The notes: generated by a model from the sequence alone, not told the origin. A stretch of 64,000 nucleotides of DNA from Meiothermus cerbereus DSM 11376 (GCF_000620065.1 NZ_JHVI01000022.1:1-64000), one strand, 5' to 3'; shown: positions 35,952-54,910, counted from the first letter of the stretch. A program made the numbers and translations.

Positions 35952-36542
35952 TCAAACCCCTGCACCTCGCCACAGGCGCTCTAGAAACAACACCTCACAG
36001 GCTTCCTCCAGGCTGGTCATGAGCGAGTAGGCCTGCAACAGCGATTTTTCCAAGGCCTCTTCGGTTCCTTTAATGAAGGCCCCATGTCCGCGCACCACAC
36101 AGGCTATGTTTTCTCGCAGGGCTTCGGCCACGGCTTCGGCAACCTCTGGGGTTCCCGAGGCTGTCTTGGGAGTCAAAACAGGAATTTTGTCGAAGTAGTA
36201 GCGCCCTTCTAGGTCTATCGGCACGATGGCCTCGAGGTGAAACGACAGCGCAATGGCGTGGCGGGGGTGGGCGTGTACCACCGCGGTGGCGTCGGTTTGT
36301 TGGTATATGGCCCGGTGAATCACCCGCTCGACCGAGGCCCCCTGGTCCCGTTTTGGGTCGGGCAAAAGCGGCAGAAACATCACATCCTCGGGGGTCAGGT
36401 GGGCCTTCTGCGCGCCCGAACGGGTAATCCAGAGCCCTTCCCCCTCCCGCACCGAGTAGTTGCCCGAGGTGGCCGAGGCCAACCCGGCAGCAAACAAATC
36501 GGCACCAATTTGCTGAAAGGTAAGATACAGTTTGGCTTTCAT
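35952..36542 (-). CDS. Class II aldolase/adducin-family protein
   Basis: 196 aa. LASATSGNYSVREGEGLWITRSG (substrate/phosphate loop), VVHAHPRHAIALS (zinc-binding histidines) and VVRGHGAFIKG fit the fuculose-1-phosphate aldolase / ribulose-5-phosphate 4-epimerase / methylthioribulose-1-phosphate dehydratase group. The exact substrate cannot be read. It might serve methionine salvage or sugar breakdown; no diagnostic neighbour is present. Confidence 0.8.
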   Translation of the reverse strand: MKAKLYLTFQQIGADLFAAGLASATSGNYSVREGEGLWITRSGAQKAHLTPEDVMFLPLLPDPKRDQGASVERVIHRAIYQQTDATAVVHAHPRHAIALSFHLEAIVPIDLEGRYYFDKIPVLTPKTASGTPEVAEAVAEALRENIACVVRGHGAFIKGTEEALEKSLLQAYSLMTSLEEACEVLFLERLWRGAGV

Positions 36543-36628
36543 AATCTACCTGCCCCAGGTAAACCGTCTTCAGGCAACTGTTATCAAACAACAGCACCGC
36601 CTTGCGGGCATTTATAGCATCCAATAGC

Positions 36629-36661
36629 TATGGGCTGTAAGCACAGTGCCTACAGCCCATA
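36629..36661 (-). terminator. Hairpin downstream of rpoC
   Basis: TATGGGCTGTA (36629-36639) and TACAGCCCATA (36651-36661): perfect 11-bp arms around an 11-nt loop, about 110 nt beyond the rpoC stop. On the minus strand it is followed by TTGG rather than a long T-run, so its termination strength is uncertain. Confidence 0.5.
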
Positions 36662-36681
36662 AGTCAGGGTTTCGCTTTAGA

Positions 36682-36723
36682 ACAGAGATGCCCTTCTAAA
36701 GCTTCAGTGAGACGCATCTCTGT
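36682..36723 (-). terminator. Second hairpin downstream of rpoC
   Basis: ACAGAGATGC (36682-36691) pairs with GCATCTCTGT (36714-36723) around a 22-nt loop, 46 nt after the rpoC stop. With the 36629 hairpin it forms a tandem end-of-operon structure. Confidence 0.45.
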
Positions 36724-36768
36724 GAAGCCGAGTGTACCCCATCCAGTGGCTGGTTAACCAAACCCAGG

Positions 36769-41349
<4,581 letters not shown>

Positions 41350-41399
41350 TTTTCCCCTCTTGGATAGCCGATAGCCCAAGGGCCACCGGCTTTCGCTCT

Positions 41400-44774
<3,375 letters not shown>

Positions 44775-44874
44775 CAAAACACCTCATAACCCGTACGCTC
44801 TGGTCTGCCCCTGCTGGTGCAGAAACGGCTTGCCTGGGGTCGTTTGGGGGTTTTCGTAAGCTAACAGGGTTCTT

Positions 44875-44897
44875 CCGCAGGCGAAAATTCCCTGCGG
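44875..44897 (-). promoter_or_regulatory. Hairpin in the rpoB leader
   Basis: CCGCAGG (44875-44881) and CCTGCGG (44891-44897) form a 7-bp stem with a 9-nt loop, about 100 nt upstream of the rpoB ATG inside the transcribed leader. Possible attenuator or processing site; no T-run follows on the minus strand. Confidence 0.4.
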
Positions 44898-44959
44898 CGG
44901 CTGGCTCTTACGCTTTTTGTGGGACACACCTGGGGTGCAGGCCACAAAACACAAAGGCT

Positions 44960-44989
44960 AGTGTACCATACCTACACGCACAGGCACAA
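44960..44989 (-). promoter_or_regulatory. Probable rpoB promoter
   Basis: Minus strand TTGTGC (44984-44989), 18-bp spacer, TGGTACACT extended -10 (hexamer 44960-44965). A second TACACT-type -10 lies further upstream, near 45022-45027. Apart from these and the leader hairpin, the 44775-45113 gap holds nothing I recognise. Confidence 0.55.
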
Positions 44990-45113
44990 TATGCACCCCG
45001 AATCTCAAGCTGCTAGAGGCGAGTGTAGCACAGAATGAGATTTTTGAGGAGTAGCCTAGCACCCTGCCAAAACCGGAGCTACGACCACTGCGGCCCGCAA
45101 AGCAAGAAGGGTG

Positions 45114-46418
<1,305 letters not shown>

Positions 46419-46505
46419 TTAGCTTTCAGTCTGGTTTTAGCGCCGCATCCGAGCTGTTTTCTAAGTGAGCCGGCGCGGTGCTCAGGCCCTTTGGGATCGC
46501 ATTAG

Positions 46506-46793
46506 CTATTCGATGACCCTGGGCACTTTGAACTGCCCCTCGAGCTGCTCAACGGCTACCGAGAGGGCTTCCTGCTGCGAAAGCGATGGGCCAACCTGGT
46601 CGGCCCGCAGGCGGTTGGTGATCTCTACCGGTCGGGCCATCTCGGGAAGCCCCTGGGTATCAAGCTCGCTCAGCTTCTCAAAAAAACCCACAATCGAGCG
46701 CAGTTCTCCCTCGAGCCGGGTCTCTTCTTCGGGCGTGAGTGCAAGACTTGAAAGCCTGCCCAGATTTTTCACCAGCTCAGGCGTAATCTCCAT
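46506..46793 (-). CDS. gatC: Asp-tRNA(Asn)/Glu-tRNA(Gln) amidotransferase subunit C
   Basis: 95 aa: MEITPELVKNLGRLSSLALT, ELRSIVGFFEKLSELDTQGL and the conserved N-terminal half of GatC, the subunit that stabilises GatA-GatB. gatA and gatB are not adjacent. Two starts are possible, ATG 46802 and ATG 46793; the GatC fold begins at MEITPE. A -10-like TATTAG (46804-46809) lies 10 nt before ATG 46793 and comes from a MITE-end sequence. Confidence 0.88.
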   Translation of the reverse strand: MEITPELVKNLGRLSSLALTPEEETRLEGELRSIVGFFEKLSELDTQGLPEMARPVEITNRLRADQVGPSLSQQEALSVAVEQLEGQFKVPRVIE

Positions 46794-46803
46794 AGGTGTC
46801 ATT

Positions 46804-46817
46804 CTAATACCAGATTC
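46804..46817. repeat. Solo MITE end upstream of gatC
   Basis: TAATACCAGATTCG is identical to the left end of the MITE at 25637 (also present at 35656). The following sequence (CCCGGTTCGTTAGC) only weakly resembles the element interior and no matching right end is visible, so this is a remnant or solo end. Read on the minus strand it gives GGTATTAG just before the gatC start. Confidence 0.6.
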
Positions 46818-46941
46818 GCCCGGTTCGTTAGCAAAGGCGAGCAGGCCGGGCAAATAAAAATTGTCTTTGCTTTGTTCCTTTTGCTGTGGCCCCTGCTGTG
46901 TGGCTGCTCATTTGGTGAAAGCGTCGGGCCAGCCTGGCCCC

Positions 46942-48081
46942 CTACAGGAAATCCCCCAGAATACGCTCAACCTGGTCGGTTTCAATCAGAAAGGCGTCGT
47001 GGCCGTGCGGGCTATGAATCTCGCGGTACATGGCGCCGCTCAAAGCGGCCATTTCACGAACCTCCTGGGCGGTGTATAGCACGTCGGTGTCGATGCCCAC
47101 AAACAGGCTGGGGATGCCCTTGAGGCGGTTCAGTGCGGCCTCGAGGCCTCCGCGCCCGCGGCCCACATCGTGGGTATCCATGGCCTCCGAGAGGACAAGG
47201 TAGGCGTTGGCGTCAAAGCGCTTGGCAAATTTTTCTCCCTGGTACAGCACATAACTCTCGCCCCGCTCCGGGTGCTGTTGCCAGCGCAGGCGGAAGGAGT
47301 CGGGTGAGCGGAAGGAAAGCATCGCGATGGCCCGGCCCAGTTGAAGCCCCAGGGGTTGTTCGGTGTAGTAGCCACCCCGGTAGCCAGGGTCGGCCAGCAC
47401 CGCTTCGCGCGAGAGGCGGTTGAAAGCCCGGGCCCAGGGGCCATGCACTGCGGGCGCGGCCAGCACCACCATCTTGTGCACCCGCTGTGGGTACAAGAGG
47501 GCGAACTCCATCGCTACCATCCCGCCCAGGCTGCCCCCCAGCAAGGTCACCTTTTCGATGCCCAGGAAGTCCAGGAGCTTGGCCTGGGCTCGAGCCAGGT
47601 CGCGCACGGTGAGCCTGGGAAATTCCGGCCCATAGGGCCGACCCGTGGCCGGGTTGAGCGAAAGGGGGCCGGTAGAGCCGTAGCAACTGCCAATGTGGTT
47701 GGCGCAGATGACAAAATACTTCTCCGTATCCAGCATCCGGCCCGGCCCAGCCAGCTCGTCCCACCAGCCATCCGGCCCGAAGGCCTGGTCGAGCCTGGGC
47801 AGGCTGCTGAGGGTTTCTTTGCTATAGGTTCCGGCCAGGTGGGCAGAGCCCGTCCAGGCGTGGAAAACCAGTACCGCATTGCTGCGCTCGAGGTTGAGCT
47901 GACCATAGGTTTCGTAGCGCATGCGCAGCTCGGGCAAGGTACCGCCGTACTCGAGGTGAAACCCGCCCGCTACCAGGGCCTGGGCCGGTACCGGAGGCGG
48001 TACCCGGCCCCGGCTCTTGGGGGGCTTGATGAGCAGGGCCTCGTGATCGCCCCAGGCCTCTTGAATCAGCAGTTCGGTCAT
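46942..48081 (-). CDS. metX: Homoserine O-acetyltransferase
   Basis: 379 aa alpha/beta-hydrolase-fold acyltransferase: LVFHAWTGSAH, CANHIGSCYGSTGP, nucleophile elbow LLGGSLGGM and C-terminal SPHGHDAFL with the catalytic His. It makes O-acetylhomoserine from homoserine and acetyl-CoA (some members use succinyl-CoA; sequence alone does not settle this). It lies 47 nt after metY on the SAM-riboswitch-controlled transcript. Confidence 0.94.
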   Translation of the reverse strand: MTELLIQEAWGDHEALLIKPPKSRGRVPPPVPAQALVAGGFHLEYGGTLPELRMRYETYGQLNLERSNAVLVFHAWTGSAHLAGTYSKETLSSLPRLDQAFGPDGWWDELAGPGRMLDTEKYFVICANHIGSCYGSTGPLSLNPATGRPYGPEFPRLTVRDLARAQAKLLDFLGIEKVTLLGGSLGGMVAMEFALLYPQRVHKMVVLAAPAVHGPWARAFNRLSREAVLADPGYRGGYYTEQPLGLQLGRAIAMLSFRSPDSFRLRWQQHPERGESYVLYQGEKFAKRFDANAYLVLSEAMDTHDVGRGRGGLEAALNRLKGIPSLFVGIDTDVLYTAQEVREMAALSGAMYREIHSPHGHDAFLIETDQVERILGDFL

Positions 48082-48128
48082 TTCTGGTTATCCCTGGTTG
48101 TGAATTCCCAAGCCATGCGCTATGTACC

Positions 48129-49430
<1,302 letters not shown>

Positions 49431-49438
49431 CTACCGTC

Positions 49439-49510
49439 TATCCCGAAGGGAATCGTCCGCTTGGTGAACAGCGGCGCGAGCCGTCTGTCCCAGAGGGGAT
49501 CGTCCGCGTG
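49439..49510. repeat. Outlying copies of the 47-bp repeat (about 1.5 units)
   Basis: 49439-49485 and the start of a second unit at 49486 match the array at 49867-50117 (TCCCGAAGGG, ATCGTCCGC, GGTGAACAGC, GCCGTCTGTCCC in the same order and spacing). They lie in the metY leader, between the riboswitch and the metY ribosome site. Confidence 0.8.
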
Positions 49511-49527
49511 GGATTTGGGGCGCTGTT

Positions 49528-49602
49528 GGTAGGAGTTTTGCTATAGCAAAACCCCCTACCAGACGTTCTTTTATGGCTGGAAGGGGGTACGGCTTGCGCA
49601 TT
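49528..49602 (-). terminator. Expression platform (terminator/antiterminator) of the SAM-I riboswitch
   Basis: RNA ACCCCCTTCCAG (49577-49588) pairs with CTGGTAGGGGGT (49551-49562) and is followed by TTTT: an intrinsic terminator. Its 5' arm contains CCCTTC (49580-49585), which can instead pair with GAAGGG (49603-49608), overlapping the 3' strand of riboswitch helix P1. A further near-palindrome at 49528-49560 reuses the terminator's 3' arm. The layout fits a SAM-OFF switch. Confidence 0.8.
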
Positions 49603-49605
49603 CCC

Positions 49606-49785
49606 TTCTCTTATCTTTCCCAACCGCCAAGCTATGCCTAGCTTCGAACGCCGTGTGCCTACAACGTTCAGCGGATGGGCCGGAATTAGCACCGTGCAAA
49701 AAGCTTTCTGGTGATGAGCAGAAGCTTTTTGTGGGTTGCTGCGACTTCACAGGGCCGAATCCCTCCGTCGCTCTCGATAAAAGAA
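49606..49785 (-). promoter_or_regulatory. SAM-I (S-box) riboswitch
   Basis: Minus strand. P1 TTCTTTTATC (49776-49785) pairs fully with GATAAGAGAA (49606-49615). Between them come the S-box core motifs in order: GAGAG, GGAGGGA, GGCCCTGTGAAG, CAGCAACC, a P3 helix AAAAAGCTT...AAGCTTTTT, then GGTGCTAATTCC. These are conserved SAM-binding elements. It precedes metY-metX, the expected target. Confidence 0.95.
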
Positions 49786-49823
49786 CTTTTGATTGTGGCC
49801 GCGCCCCAGCGCGGATAAAAGTG

Positions 49824-49852
49824 AGTGTAGTTAGAAGGTATGGTTATGTCAA
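49824..49852 (-). promoter_or_regulatory. Promoter of the SAM-riboswitch / metY-metX transcript
   Basis: Minus strand TTGACA (49847-49852), exactly 17 bp, TACACT (49824-49829). Near-consensus. Transcription would start about 30 nt before the riboswitch. Confidence 0.88.
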
Positions 49853-49866
49853 GCCCAGTGCAAACC

Positions 49867-50117
49867 GGGCCCGGAGGGAATCATCTCGCTGGTGAACAGC
49901 CGTGGCAGCATCCTGTCCCGAAGGGGATTGTCCGCCGGGTGAACAGCCGCGTCAGCCGTCTGTCCCGAAGGGGATCGTCCGCCGGGTGAACAGCCGCGTC
50001 AGCCGTCTGTCCCGAAGGGGATCGTCCGCCCGGTGAACAGCGGCGTCAGCCGTCTGTCCCAGAGGGGATCGTCCGCCCGGTGAACAGCCGCTTTAGCGGT
50101 CTGTCCCAGCAGGGGCG
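49867..50117. repeat. 47-bp imperfect tandem repeat array
   Basis: TGTCCC recurs at 49914, 49961, 50008, 50055 and 50102, exactly 47 bp apart. The units at 49961 and 50008 are almost identical across their whole length. A diverged first unit begins near 49867 and a partial one ends near 50117. Each unit can form small hairpins (CCC-GAA-GGG, and ACAGCCG with CGTCTGT, one mismatch). It lies just downstream of gcvP and upstream of the metY promoter. 47 is not a multiple of 3 and no frame stays conserved, so it is non-coding. Confidence 0.9.
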
Positions 50118-50166
50118 AACTGGCACCGCTCAGCCAGGCCGCCACGTTAAGCGCCCTGGACGCCGG

Positions 50167-53055
50167 TCAGGCGCTATGTGTCTCTTTCTGCAGTCCCGGC
50201 GAATCGGTAGCCTGAGCGTACGCTTCCATCGGTGGGCACGAGCAGACGATGTTGCGGTCACCATAGACGTTGTCCACACGGTTTACCGGGCTCCAGTACT
50301 TGTCCATAGCCTGCTGGCCCGCAGGGAAGCAGCCCTGGGCCCTTGTGTACTTGCGGTTCCAGTGCTCATCGGCAATGTCCAGCACGGTGTGGGGAGCATG
50401 GCGCAAGGGGCTTTCGTCTGCGGTAAGTTCGCCGCGCTCGATTTGCGCAATTTCCTGACGGATGGCAATCATGGCGGCAATAAAGCGGTCGAGCTCGTGC
50501 TTCGACTCCGACTCGGTCGGCTCGACCATGAGGGTGCCGGGCACCGGGAAGCTCATGGTAGGGGCGTGGAAGCCATAGTCGATCAGGCGTTTGGCGATGT
50601 CCTCCGCGGTGATATCGCAGCGGGTTTTGAAGGCCCTGGGGTCGAGGATGCACTCATGGGCCACCAGGCCTTTTTCGTTTTTGTAGAGCACCGGGAAGTA
50701 GGGCTCGAGCCGACTAGCAATATAGTTGGCGTTCAGAATGGCCACTTCGGTGGCCCGCTTGAGCCCCTCGCTACCCATCATCCAGATGTAGGCGAAGGAA
50801 ATGGGGAGAATCGAGGCCGAGCCATAGGGGGCTGCCGCCACCGGCCCCACCGGAGCAGTTCCACCGTCAAGCGCAGGGTGCCCAGGCAGGAAGGGGGCCA
50901 GGTGAGCCTTGACCCCAATGGGGCCCATCCCGGGGCCACCCCCGCCGTGGGGAATGGCAAAGGTCTTGTGCAGGTTGAGGTGCGAGACATCGGCCCCGTA
51001 GTGGCCGGGTTTGGCCAGCCCCACCTGGGCGTTTAAGTTGGCGCCGTCCAGGTAGACCTGGCCCCCGTAGCGGTGCACAATCTCGCACAGCTCACGAATT
51101 TTTTCCTCGAACACCCCGTGGGTCGAGGGGTAGGTAACCATCACCGCCGCCAGTTTATCGGCGTGCTGCTTGGCTTTGGCCTCGAGGTCGCTCAAATCCA
51201 CATAGCCCTGCTCGTCGCAGGCCACCACCACCACCTCCATGCCGGCCATCTGCGCCGAGGCCGGGTTGGTGCCATGGGCCGAGGAAGGAATTAGGCAGAC
51301 CTTGCGCTGCCCCTCCCCTCTCGAGCGGTGGTAAGCCCGGATTGCCAGCAGTCCAGCATACTCGCCCTGGGCGCCCGAGTTGGGCTGTAGCGAGATGGCG
51401 TCGTAGCCGGTAATTTCACAGAGCCAGCGGCTCAAAGTCTCGAAAAGCTCGTGGTAGCCCTGGGCCTGCTCGGCGGGTGCAAAGGGGTGCAGGTTGGCAA
51501 ACTCGGGCCAGCTAATGGGCATCATCTCGGCGGCGGCGTTGAGCTTCATGGTGCAGGAGCCCAGGGGGATCATGGCCCGATCTAAGGCCAGGTCGCGGTC
51601 GGCCAGCTTACGCATGTAGCGCATCAGTTCGGTCTCGGAGTGGTAGCGATTGAAAACCGGGTGGGTCAGGTAGGGGCTGGTGCGCCGCAAGGCCGCAGGC
51701 AGATGGTTTTCCGGGGCAAAGTCTTCGTATTTGAACTCGCCCCCAAAGGCCTGCCAGACCGCCTCGATGACGGCGGGGGTGGTGGTCTCGTCGAGGGCGA
51801 TGCCGATATGGGCCTCGTCCACTTTACGCAGGTTGATGCGGCGGCTGCGGGCTTTGGCCAGAATCTCCTCGAGCTGGCCTTCCGCCCGAATGGTGAGGGT
51901 ATCGAAGAAGTGTGGGTTGACCGGCTCAAAGCCCAGGCGCTTTAGCCCTGCCGCCAGCACTGCGGTTTTGTCGTGTACGCTCTGGGCAATTTCACGCAGC
52001 CCGTCTGGCCCGTGATAGACCGCGTACATCGAGGCGATAACCGCCAGCAAGACCTGCGCGGTGCAGATGTTGGAGGTGGCTTTTTCCCGGCGGATGTGCT
52101 GCTCGCGGGTCTGAAGGGTCAGGCGGTAGGCCCGGTTGCCCCTCGAGTCGATCGAAACCCCCACCAACCGCCCCGGTATGGCCCGCTTAAGTGCGTCCTT
52201 AACCGCCATGTAACCCGCGTGGGGCCCACCATAGCCCATCGGTACCCCAAAGCGCTGGGCCGAACCCACCGCAATATCGGCCCCCAGCTCGCCAGGAGGG
52301 GTGAGCAAGGTAAGGGCCAGAAGGTCGGCGGCCACCACCGCCAACCCACCCGCGGCCTTTACTTTTTCGATGTAGGGCCGCAGGTCGCGGATGTTGCCCA
52401 GGGTGTCGGGATACTGAAAAATGGCACCAAACAGCCCCTCAGGGTTCAGATCGGTCTCGAGGTCTCCCACCACCAGCTGCCAGCCCAGGGGCTCGGCCCG
52501 GGTTTGCAGCACCGCCAGGGTCTGGGGGTGAAGGTTCTTATCGGCAAAAAACGCGATGCGGGGCTCTTTGCAGACCCGATGCGCTACCGCCATGGCCTCG
52601 GCCGCTGCGGTGGCTTCGTCCAGCAACGAGGCATTGGCGATGTCCAGCCCGGTGAGGTCGGCGATCATGGTCTGGAAGTTGAGCAAAGCTTCCAGGCGGC
52701 CCTGGCTAATCTCAGGCTGGTAAGGGGTGTAGGCGGTGTACCAGGCAGGGTTTTCCAACAGGTTCCGCTGGATTACGGGGGGCAGGATGGTACCGTAGTA
52801 GCCCTGCCCAATCAGCGAAGTGAAAACCTGGTTCTTACTGGCAATGGCCCGCATGCGTTCGAGCATCTCGCTTTCGCTCAGACCCGGACCGATGTTCAGG
52901 GGCGCGGCCTCGCGAATGGAGGCCGGCACGGTTTGCTCGATGAGTTCATCTAGAGATGAAACCCCCACCGCCTGAAGCATCTGCTCGATATCGGCAGGGG
53001 TGGGGCCAATGTGGCGGCGGGAAAAGTCGGTGGACTGGGGTTTACGTTGGGTCAT
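50167..53055 (-). CDS. gcvP: Glycine dehydrogenase (decarboxylating), P protein of the glycine cleavage system
   Basis: 962 aa, full-length fused form (N- and C-terminal halves of the P protein in one chain). Begins [29 protein letters not shown], the PLP-lysine segment [20 protein letters not shown] (Lys near residue 697) and [17 protein letters not shown] are present. It decarboxylates glycine and passes the aminomethyl group to GcvH. ATG 53055 follows GGAG; the upstream frame to 53094 lies within the riboswitch leader. Direct target of the tandem glycine riboswitch. Confidence 0.97.
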   Translation of the reverse strand: MTQRKPQSTDFSRRHIGPTPADIEQMLQAVGVSSLDELIEQTVPASIREAAPLNIGPGLSESEMLERMRAIASKNQVFTSLIGQGYYGTILPPVIQRNLLENPAWYTAYTPYQPEISQGRLEALLNFQTMIADLTGLDIANASLLDEATAAAEAMAVAHRVCKEPRIAFFADKNLHPQTLAVLQTRAEPLGWQLVVGDLETDLNPEGLFGAIFQYPDTLGNIRDLRPYIEKVKAAGGLAVVAADLLALTLLTPPGELGADIAVGSAQRFGVPMGYGGPHAGYMAVKDALKRAIPGRLVGVSIDSRGNRAYRLTLQTREQHIRREKATSNICTAQVLLAVIASMYAVYHGPDGLREIAQSVHDKTAVLAAGLKRLGFEPVNPHFFDTLTIRAEGQLEEILAKARSRRINLRKVDEAHIGIALDETTTPAVIEAVWQAFGGEFKYEDFAPENHLPAALRRTSPYLTHPVFNRYHSETELMRYMRKLADRDLALDRAMIPLGSCTMKLNAAAEMMPISWPEFANLHPFAPAEQAQGYHELFETLSRWLCEITGYDAISLQPNSGAQGEYAGLLAIRAYHRSRGEGQRKVCLIPSSAHGTNPASAQMAGMEVVVVACDEQGYVDLSDLEAKAKQHADKLAAVMVTYPSTHGVFEEKIRELCEIVHRYGGQVYLDGANLNAQVGLAKPGHYGADVSHLNLHKTFAIPHGGGGPGMGPIGVKAHLAPFLPGHPALDGGTAPVGPVAAAPYGSASILPISFAYIWMMGSEGLKRATEVAILNANYIASRLEPYFPVLYKNEKGLVAHECILDPRAFKTRCDITAEDIAKRLIDYGFHAPTMSFPVPGTLMVEPTESESKHELDRFIAAMIAIRQEIAQIERGELTADESPLRHAPHTVLDIADEHWNRKYTRAQGCFPAGQQAMDKYWSPVNRVDNVYGDRNIVCSCPPMEAYAQATDSPGLQKETHSA

Positions 53056-53126
53056 GGGGTCTCCTCTCTTCGCTGTTGCAGGGGCAGCAAACACCCGTTG
53101 CAGTCTTTGAAGAATCTTGACCCCAT
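53054..53126 (-). promoter_or_regulatory. Expression platform linking the glycine riboswitch to the gcvP start codon
   Basis: RNA ATGGGGTC (53119-53126) is exactly complementary to GACCCCAT (53054-53061), which includes the first two bases of the gcvP ATG and lies right after its GGAG. The first two bases of ATGGGGTC also belong to the P1 3' strand of the second aptamer, so aptamer folding should free the start site. Suggests translational ON control. Confidence 0.65.
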
Positions 53127-53270
53127 CTGTCCTTTTGCCTGAGAGTGTTATCCCGTCGGCGGGCGGCGTTCGCCTCTCTCCAGATTGCGCTGCTGTGGTC
53201 CTTTTGCCTGAGAGTTTCCGGGGTGGTTGCTCCTTCGGCGTGGGGCTGGCCCATCTCTCCCATCAGCAGC
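53125..53270 (-). promoter_or_regulatory. Tandem glycine riboswitch (two aptamers)
   Basis: Minus strand. Aptamer 1 spans 53189-53270, closed by GCTGCTG/CAGCAGC, with GGGAGAG and CTCTCAGGCAAAAGGACC. Aptamer 2 spans 53125-53185, closed by ATCTG/CAGAT, with GGAGAGAGGCGAACGCC and CTCTCAGGCAAAAGGACAG. A short GCGC linker joins them. CTCAGGCAAAAGGAC repeated 70 nt apart is the class hallmark. It sits between gcvH and gcvP rather than ahead of gcvT. Confidence 0.96.
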
Positions 53271-53403
53271 CTGCTGCATGTACCTTGATTATCATAGCCC
53301 AAACAGGCCTGGCTCAAAAAGTGACACTTGTACAGTTTCTCAAGGAAATCGGGATGGGGCTGTATTACCCCATCCCCAGCCTGGCAGGGCGCCCGCTCGA
53401 GCA

Positions 53404-53784
53404 TTACTGGCTTTCAGCTACAGCCTGATACTCCGCCGCCGACAAAAGCCCATTGGCGCTTTCTGGGTTAACTTTCATTTTGAACAACCAGCCCTCGCCG
53501 TAGGGCGACTGATTAATCAGCTCGGGCTTATCCGACAGGGCGCTATTAACTTCAATGATTTCGCCGCTCAGTGGCGCATAGATGTCGGAAGCCGTCTTGA
53601 CCGACTCCACCACCGCCACCGCTGCAGCGGCTTCTACCTTCTTGCCCACCTGTGGCAGATCCACAAAAACCACATCCCCAAGGGCATCCTGGGCAAAGTC
53701 GGTGATGCCCACCACGGCTACGTCGCCCTCGAGGCGAACCCATTCATGCGTCTTGGTGTACTTGAGCTCAGAAGGATAGTTCAT
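53404..53784 (-). CDS. gcvH: Glycine cleavage system H protein
   Basis: 126 aa. The lipoyl-lysine motif is [18 protein letters not shown] (Lys63), with [21 protein letters not shown] before it and the acidic C-terminus typical of GcvH. The lipoyl arm shuttles the aminomethyl group between GcvP, GcvT and dihydrolipoamide dehydrogenase. Needs LipB/LipA, also encoded in this window. It lies 55 nt downstream of gcvT. Confidence 0.97.
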   Translation of the reverse strand: MNYPSELKYTKTHEWVRLEGDVAVVGITDFAQDALGDVVFVDLPQVGKKVEAAAAVAVVESVKTASDIYAPLSGEIIEVNSALSDKPELINQSPYGEGWLFKMKVNPESANGLLSAAEYQAVAESQ

Positions 53785-53839
53785 GATGTCACCTCGGTTG
53801 TAAGTTTATTGCCCAAAGGGCCTTTTCGCACAAACCCAG

Positions 53840-54910
53840 TTACTGGGTTCCTGGCTGGCGCTTCCAGAAGGGCATCTCAACCACTGTAGCCGGCACTGTC
53901 CTGCCACGAATTTCAACTTCTAGTAGCGTGCCTACCTGGGCTAAATCGGACTGCACGTAAGCCATCCCGATTCCCTTTTTCAAAAGGGGTGAGTGGGTTC
54001 CCGAGGTCAGCAGGCCCACCTCGCTTCCTTCTTTCAGCACCCGGTAGCCCTCGCGGGGAATGCCCCCTTCGACCAGCAAGCCCACCAGTCGGCGCTCACA
54101 TACGCCCTGGAGCAAAGCGCTTTTACCGAAAAACTCCTTCTGGTCTTTGACCACCCAGCTAAAGGGGGTACACCGGGGGTTGGTCTCATCGGTTAACTCG
54201 TGGCCGTAGAGGGGAAATCCGGCCTCGAGCCGCAAGGTATCGCGTGCCCCCAGGCCACAGGGGGTTACCCCAGCAGCCAGCAAAGCCTCCCAAACTACCT
54301 GGGCATCCTCAGGGGCGATAAACACCTCGTAGCCATCCTCTCCGGTGTAGCCTGTCCGGGCAAAGCGCACCCATTTACCTGCCAGCTTACCCATGAAGGT
54401 ATCGTTCTTTTTGCGCGAGGCCAGGTCGGTATCGGTGAGTTTTTGCATTACGGCCACCGCGTTGGGGCCCTGCACAGCGATCAGGGCAAATAGATCGGAG
54501 GCGTTCTTTAGCTCTACTGCAAAGCCCTCCGCCAGCCGCTGGAGGTGGCCCCAGTCTTTCTCGATGTTGGCTGCGTTCACCACCATCAAATACTCTTGTG
54601 CGCCGGTTCGATAAAGATAAATGTCGTCCACCACGCCCCCCCGCGCATTGGGCAGCATGGAGTACTGGGCCCGTCCTTCCTTAAGCTTGGAGACATCGTT
54701 CAGGGTGGCGTACTGCAAAAACTCGAGCGCATCCGGCCCACGTATCCAGAACTCGCCCATATGGCTCACATCAAACATACCCACCAGTCCCCGCACCGCC
54801 AGGTGCTCCGAGGTGATGGAGGTGTACTGGATGGGCATCTCGTAGCCCGCAAAAGGCACCATCCGGGCTCCTTGCGCCAGGTGGGCTTGATGTAGTGGAG
54901 TGGTTTTCAT
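53840..54910 (-). CDS. gcvT: Glycine cleavage system T protein (aminomethyltransferase)
   Basis: 356 aa. MKTTPLHQAHLAQGARMVPF, GYEMPIQYTS, GMFDVSHMGEFWIRG, FARTGYTGEDGYEVFI and RDTLRLEAGFPLYGHEL are family hallmarks. It transfers the methylene group to tetrahydrofolate. ATG 54910 is chosen: TATGCT (54919-54924) ends 8 nt before it and GGGG also precedes it; the frame open to 54973 is not conserved. First gene of gcvT-gcvH-(riboswitch)-gcvP. Confidence 0.96.
   Translation of the reverse strand: MKTTPLHQAHLAQGARMVPFAGYEMPIQYTSITSEHLAVRGLVGMFDVSHMGEFWIRGPDALEFLQYATLNDVSKLKEGRAQYSMLPNARGGVVDDIYLYRTGAQEYLMVVNAANIEKDWGHLQRLAEGFAVELKNASDLFALIAVQGPNAVAVMQKLTDTDLASRKKNDTFMGKLAGKWVRFARTGYTGEDGYEVFIAPEDAQVVWEALLAAGVTPCGLGARDTLRLEAGFPLYGHELTDETNPRCTPFSWVVKDQKEFFGKSALLQGVCERRLVGLLVEGGIPREGYRVLKEGSEVGLLTSGTHSPLLKKGIGMAYVQSDLAQVGTLLEVEIRGRTVPATVVEMPFWKRQPGTQ

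Noticed and set aside
46804-46860. Third full MITE copy upstream of gatC
   Set aside because: Only the first 14 nt match; the interior hairpins and the second end are absent.
49867-50117. Regular repeat array that could be taken for CRISPR
   Set aside because: The full 47-bp period is repeated with no unique spacers, and no cas genes are nearby.
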